The notes under the pieces: generated by a model
Told to the model about the DNA's origin: nothing
What the model saw: the letters and a program-made list of their open reading frames with translations, nothing else
Database searches by the model: none
Program-made: the position numbers and the translations under genes
Assembly: GCA_039679945.1 (NCBI GenBank)
Contig: JBDKTY010000056.1
Span: forward strand, 1-64,000
Direction of reading: 5' to 3'
Length of the DNA: 64,000 nucleotides
Origin: SbD1 sp039679945
GTDB lineage: Bacteria > Desulfobacterota > Syntrophobacteria > Syntrophobacterales > Syntrophobacteraceae
In this document: positions 61,736-64,000 of the stretch, piece by piece
How the letters are laid out: each line of letters begins with the position of its first letter
Position numbering within the stretch: the stretch's first letter is position 1

Positions 61736-62837
61736 CGCATTTATTACAATAGAGTGATTCCGGCAGATTCTCGGTCCCGCAATGCGGGCATTTCACGGGC
61801 TGTTTCTTTTCCGCGGCGGGACTTCCGCATCCGGGGCAGAACCTGGCGTTCGGCGGAATCTCGGCATGGCATCGCGAGCAGCGGTTGAACACCACGAGGT
61901 GCTGGCCGCAATAGGGGCAGAACCTGGAATCCGCGGGAGCCAATTTATGGCAGGACGGGCAGGGGGCCTGTCCCGTGCAGGGACTGTCCTCCGTTTTGAG
62001 CGCCTGAGAGAAAATCCCGGGCATCATCATGGCCATTCCCATCCCCAGTCCGGCCCCCGCGTCCGTGTGCGATTCCGAAGCCTTTTCGAGGGCCATGGCC
62101 GCTTTCATCTTGACCAGCCGGTCCAGGTCGCCCAGCACGGCGAGCCTGCTGCTGTCGTCAATGGCCTGCTGAACCTCGGGGGGCGGGGTGATCGAGTTGA
62201 TATAGAACTGCGAGAGCCTGATGCCGTAGTAACCGAAGTCTTCCTGGAGAAGCTTTCGCAGGTCGGCGGACATCTCATCGTACCTGGCCGGCAGCGAGAC
62301 GAGGGAATCCAGGTTCTCGCCCATGTAGTCGTTGAATCTGGATACGACCACCCGGCTCAGGTACTCCTCGATCGATTCCGTGGTGAATATCCCCTGTGTT
62401 CCCACCAGCGTATTGATGAGAAGCACCGGCTGAACTATCTGCAGGCTGAGCACGCCGAAGGCCCTCAGCCGGACCAGGCCGAGCCGCGAATCCTTGAAGG
62501 CCACCGGATCGCGGGTCCCCCACTTGAGATTCGGAAACTCCTTCATGTTCACGAGGTACACTTCGGCCCTGAGCGGGCTGGTAAATCCCCAGGGCGAGGA
62601 CAATATCTTTGTCAGGATCGGAATGTTCGCCGTGGTCAGCGTGTGCCGGCCCGGCCCGAAGACGTCCTGGGCCTTGCCGCCGTGGAACATCACCCCGGCC
62701 TGGCTTTCGCGCACGATGAGCTGCGCGCCCAGCTTGATCTCGCCCGAACCGGACTCGGGTATCCTGTGAACCATCTCATGGCCCGACTCGTCGAACCACT
62801 CGATCACTTCGAGAAAGACCTTATTATTTGTTCCCAT
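61722..62837 (-). CDS. SPFH-domain protein with C-terminal zinc ribbons (YdjI-like)
   Basis: A 371-residue stomatin/prohibitin-fold protein of the COG4260 type. SPFH domain about 10-240 (VIEWFDES, IVRESQAGVMFHGGKAQDVFGPGRHTL, YGIRLSQFYINSI); then a Met/Gly-rich hinge (GAGLGMGMAMMMPG), and three CxxC ribbons (CPSC/CPYC, CSRC/CPGC, CPHC/CNKC). The ATG at 62837 fits the family start; an in-frame extension to 62930 lacks support. Likely assembles as an oligomer with its overlapping partner. Confidence 0.85.
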   Translation of the reverse strand: MGTNNKVFLEVIEWFDESGHEMVHRIPESGSGEIKLGAQLIVRESQAGVMFHGGKAQDVFGPGRHTLTTANIPILTKILSSPWGFTSPLRAEVYLVNMKEFPNLKWGTRDPVAFKDSRLGLVRLRAFGVLSLQIVQPVLLINTLVGTQGIFTTESIEEYLSRVVVSRFNDYMGENLDSLVSLPARYDEMSADLRKLLQEDFGYYGIRLSQFYINSITPPPEVQQAIDDSSRLAVLGDLDRLVKMKAAMALEKASESHTDAGAGLGMGMAMMMPGIFSQALKTEDSPCTGQAPCPSCHKLAPADSRFCPYCGQHLVVFNRCSRCHAEIPPNARFCPGCGSPAAEKKQPVKCPHCGTENLPESLYCNKCGDKL

Positions 62838-63462
62838 TGCCGCCCAGTCTATGTCATTGAATTTGGCGTTAAAGTTAGCAAACGGAAGCTGTTCCCGGCA
62901 TGCCGGAAGATTTAAGGAGTTATTCGGCAATAAGGCGAGTGAGCGTTAATGAAAACCCAAATCCCAGGTTGAATACAAACTCGACTGAAATAGATTTTCA
63001 TGGTGAGCGCAATCGATTCGCCAGACTCGCAAAAGATCATACGGAAATAAAGAATCGCTTACACCGCGAGATCTTTATTACTCAGGTGGAGGTCGCCGTT
63101 GGGTAAATTGCGCGTTCTTTCCGGCAGGGCGGTCTGCCATATTCTCTCCCAACATTGTTTAAATCAATTAAGACAACGCGGAAGCCATATGGTAATGCAG
63201 AAGAAGGATGGCGATACGACAATCACTATCCCGTCCCCGATTATGACGAGTTGCGGGTTGGCACATTACAATCCATCATCCGACAGTCGGGACTTCAGCG
63301 TTCGTTATTCGAAATTCAATGAAGATAGGAAGCCCCGCATCTACAGCCCGGGACTAAATCGCTAATACCGCTCTCCCAGTTCGCATACAAGCATTTCAAT
63401 GTCCCGGTTTCTGATGCCATCTCTTTCGATGCCGATTTAACGGTTGTCTCAGGGCTTGTCCG
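62838..63462. other. Intergenic region with toxin-antitoxin remnant
   Basis: Holds the frameshifted hicA (63099-63322) and, just before it, a frame ending REIFITQVEVAVG whose TAA overlaps the hicA start. That tail resembles HicB antitoxin C termini, suggesting an eroded partner. Confidence 0.5.
63099..63322 (+). pseudogene. hicA: HicA mRNA-interferase toxin remnant, frameshifted
   Basis: From TTG 63099 the frame reads KLRVLSGRAVCHILSQH, RQRGSHMVMQ and KKDGDTTITIP, the HicA double-stranded RNA-binding-like fold with its catalytic His in GSH. The frame then shifts: after a C-run at 63235-63238 the expected C terminus (DYDELRVGTLQSIIRQSG, then LQRSLFEIQ) continues in the +1-restored frame to a TGA at 63320. 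One lost base in CCCC explains it. An inactive toxin gene. Confidence 0.75.
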
Positions 63463-64000
63463 TCATGGCCCGCAGACGCCGCACCGTTTGCAGTTCGTGC
63501 CGGGAAGGCATTCCGGACTGCTCTTTTCGTGGAGCGCACGCTGGTATTCTTCCCATAGGAATCCGCGTTCGACGCCGTGGTCGATTATCTCCCAGGGGAA
63601 GGGTTCATCCTTTGTCCGCTCCCGCATAACCCAGAAGTCGGGATTGTGCGGGCTCCCGCGCATCGCCTGGCTCCAGGAAAGACCCTCCAGGGCCACCTTC
63701 TCGATAAGGGGCGCGATTCTCCTGTCACCCCTGGACAGAAGGGCCTGCACATAGGACCACTTGGGGACGTCGAAGTGGACGCGTACGTTCGGCACTTTAT
63801 GGAGTGCTTTCTGGATCCACTTGGCCCGCTCTTTCAACTCGCGCACCCCGGCAAACGGCACCCACTGAAAGGGCGTGAAGGGTTTGGGTACGAAAGAGTT
63901 CACGCTGAGCGTGATCGTCGCCAGCCGTGATTTCCCCCTGCTCGAACTGAGGACGTGATGCCGAATCCCCTTTGCAAGGTCCACTATCGCCTGCAGGTCC
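63463..64000 (-). CDS. B12-binding-type radical SAM protein, C-terminal part (runs off window)
   Basis: The open frame continues past 64000, so only about 179 C-terminal residues are present. SVNSFVPKPFTPFQWVPF is the typical post-barrel segment of large B12-binding radical SAM proteins (TIGR03960-like or YgiQ-like). The end has a Cys-rich tail (CLPGTNCKRCGVCG). The cluster motif lies outside the window. Substrate unknown. Confidence 0.8.
   Translation of the reverse strand, partial: DLQAIVDLAKGIRHHVLSSSRGKSRLATITLSVNSFVPKPFTPFQWVPFAGVRELKERAKWIQKALHKVPNVRVHFDVPKWSYVQALLSRGDRRIAPLIEKVALEGLSWSQAMRGSPHNPDFWVMRERTKDEPFPWEIIDHGVERGFLWEEYQRALHEKSSPECLPGTNCKRCGVCGP

Noticed and set aside
1..64000. 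CRISPR arrays, prophage or defence island
   Set aside because: No regularly spaced repeats, cas, phage structural or restriction genes are seen. The repeats present are dispersed, not spaced arrays.

Overview
This window looks like chromosomal DNA of an anaerobic, GC-rich deltaproteobacterium of the Desulfobacterota (Syntrophobacter-like). That is an inference from gene content: a glycyl-radical enzyme operon, hybrid-cluster protein with a CRP/FNR-type regulator, futalosine-route menaquinone genes, rubrerythrin and ferritin, and flagellar cap genes. I see no rRNA, tRNA, CRISPR array or prophage. Start codons are placed by Shine-Dalgarno (SD) spacing, so several genes are shorter than their longest open frame.

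Layout. (1) 219-6291, minus strand: a tight five-gene operon encoding a FadR-type GntR regulator, acetaldehyde dehydrogenase, a 4-hydroxy-2-oxovalerate aldolase-like enzyme, a glycyl radical enzyme (GRE) and its activase, behind a clear promoter and operator. This is the best candidate for an undescribed pathway. (2) 7116-11437: hcp with a zinc-ribbon protein and a ferredoxin, divergent from a CRP/FNR regulator, with an FNR-like site between them. (3) 11750-18680, plus strand: a lipoprotein, then a complete RND efflux operon (adaptor, pump, outer-membrane factor). (4) 18681-24951: a repeat-rich stretch with a transposase remnant and an island of small exported, lipoprotein or zinc-ribbon proteins of unknown function. 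(5) 25309-37693, minus strand: rubrerythrin-like protein, adenine deaminase, bifunctional nuclease, MiaB, a double cNMP-domain protein, UbiX, a shikimate-entry aldolase, and mqnA, an mqnX-like deaminase gene, mqnC and mqnE led by a TetR gene. The TetR promoter has consensus hexamers and a 29-bp palindromic operator. (6) 37825-46369: MFS transporter, fliD-fliS-fliT-like module, lptF-lptG, ferritin. (7) 46819-55713: MltD-like lytic transglycosylase, MarR, DoxX/MauE, CDF metal exporter, thioredoxin-like protein, ABC export permease and ATPase. (8) 56061-64000: unknown protein, a divergent TrpD-family protein, a zinc-type dehydrogenase, a zinc-ribbon/SPFH pair, a frameshifted hicA remnant, and the 3' end of a radical SAM gene.

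The intergenic DNA carries at least three dispersed repeat families: a 123-124 bp MITE-like element with inverted ends (four full copies and one truncated), a short palindrome of the CCCGTTC...GAACGGG type, and an 82-bp family. They account for much of the long non-coding sequence.

Working together: Mqn proteins plus UbiX and the aldolase make and feed menaquinone; Hcp with its ferredoxin, rubrerythrin and ferritin deal with nitrosative and oxidative stress and iron; the GRE operon probably degrades a small oxygenated carbon compound to pyruvate and acetyl-CoA.
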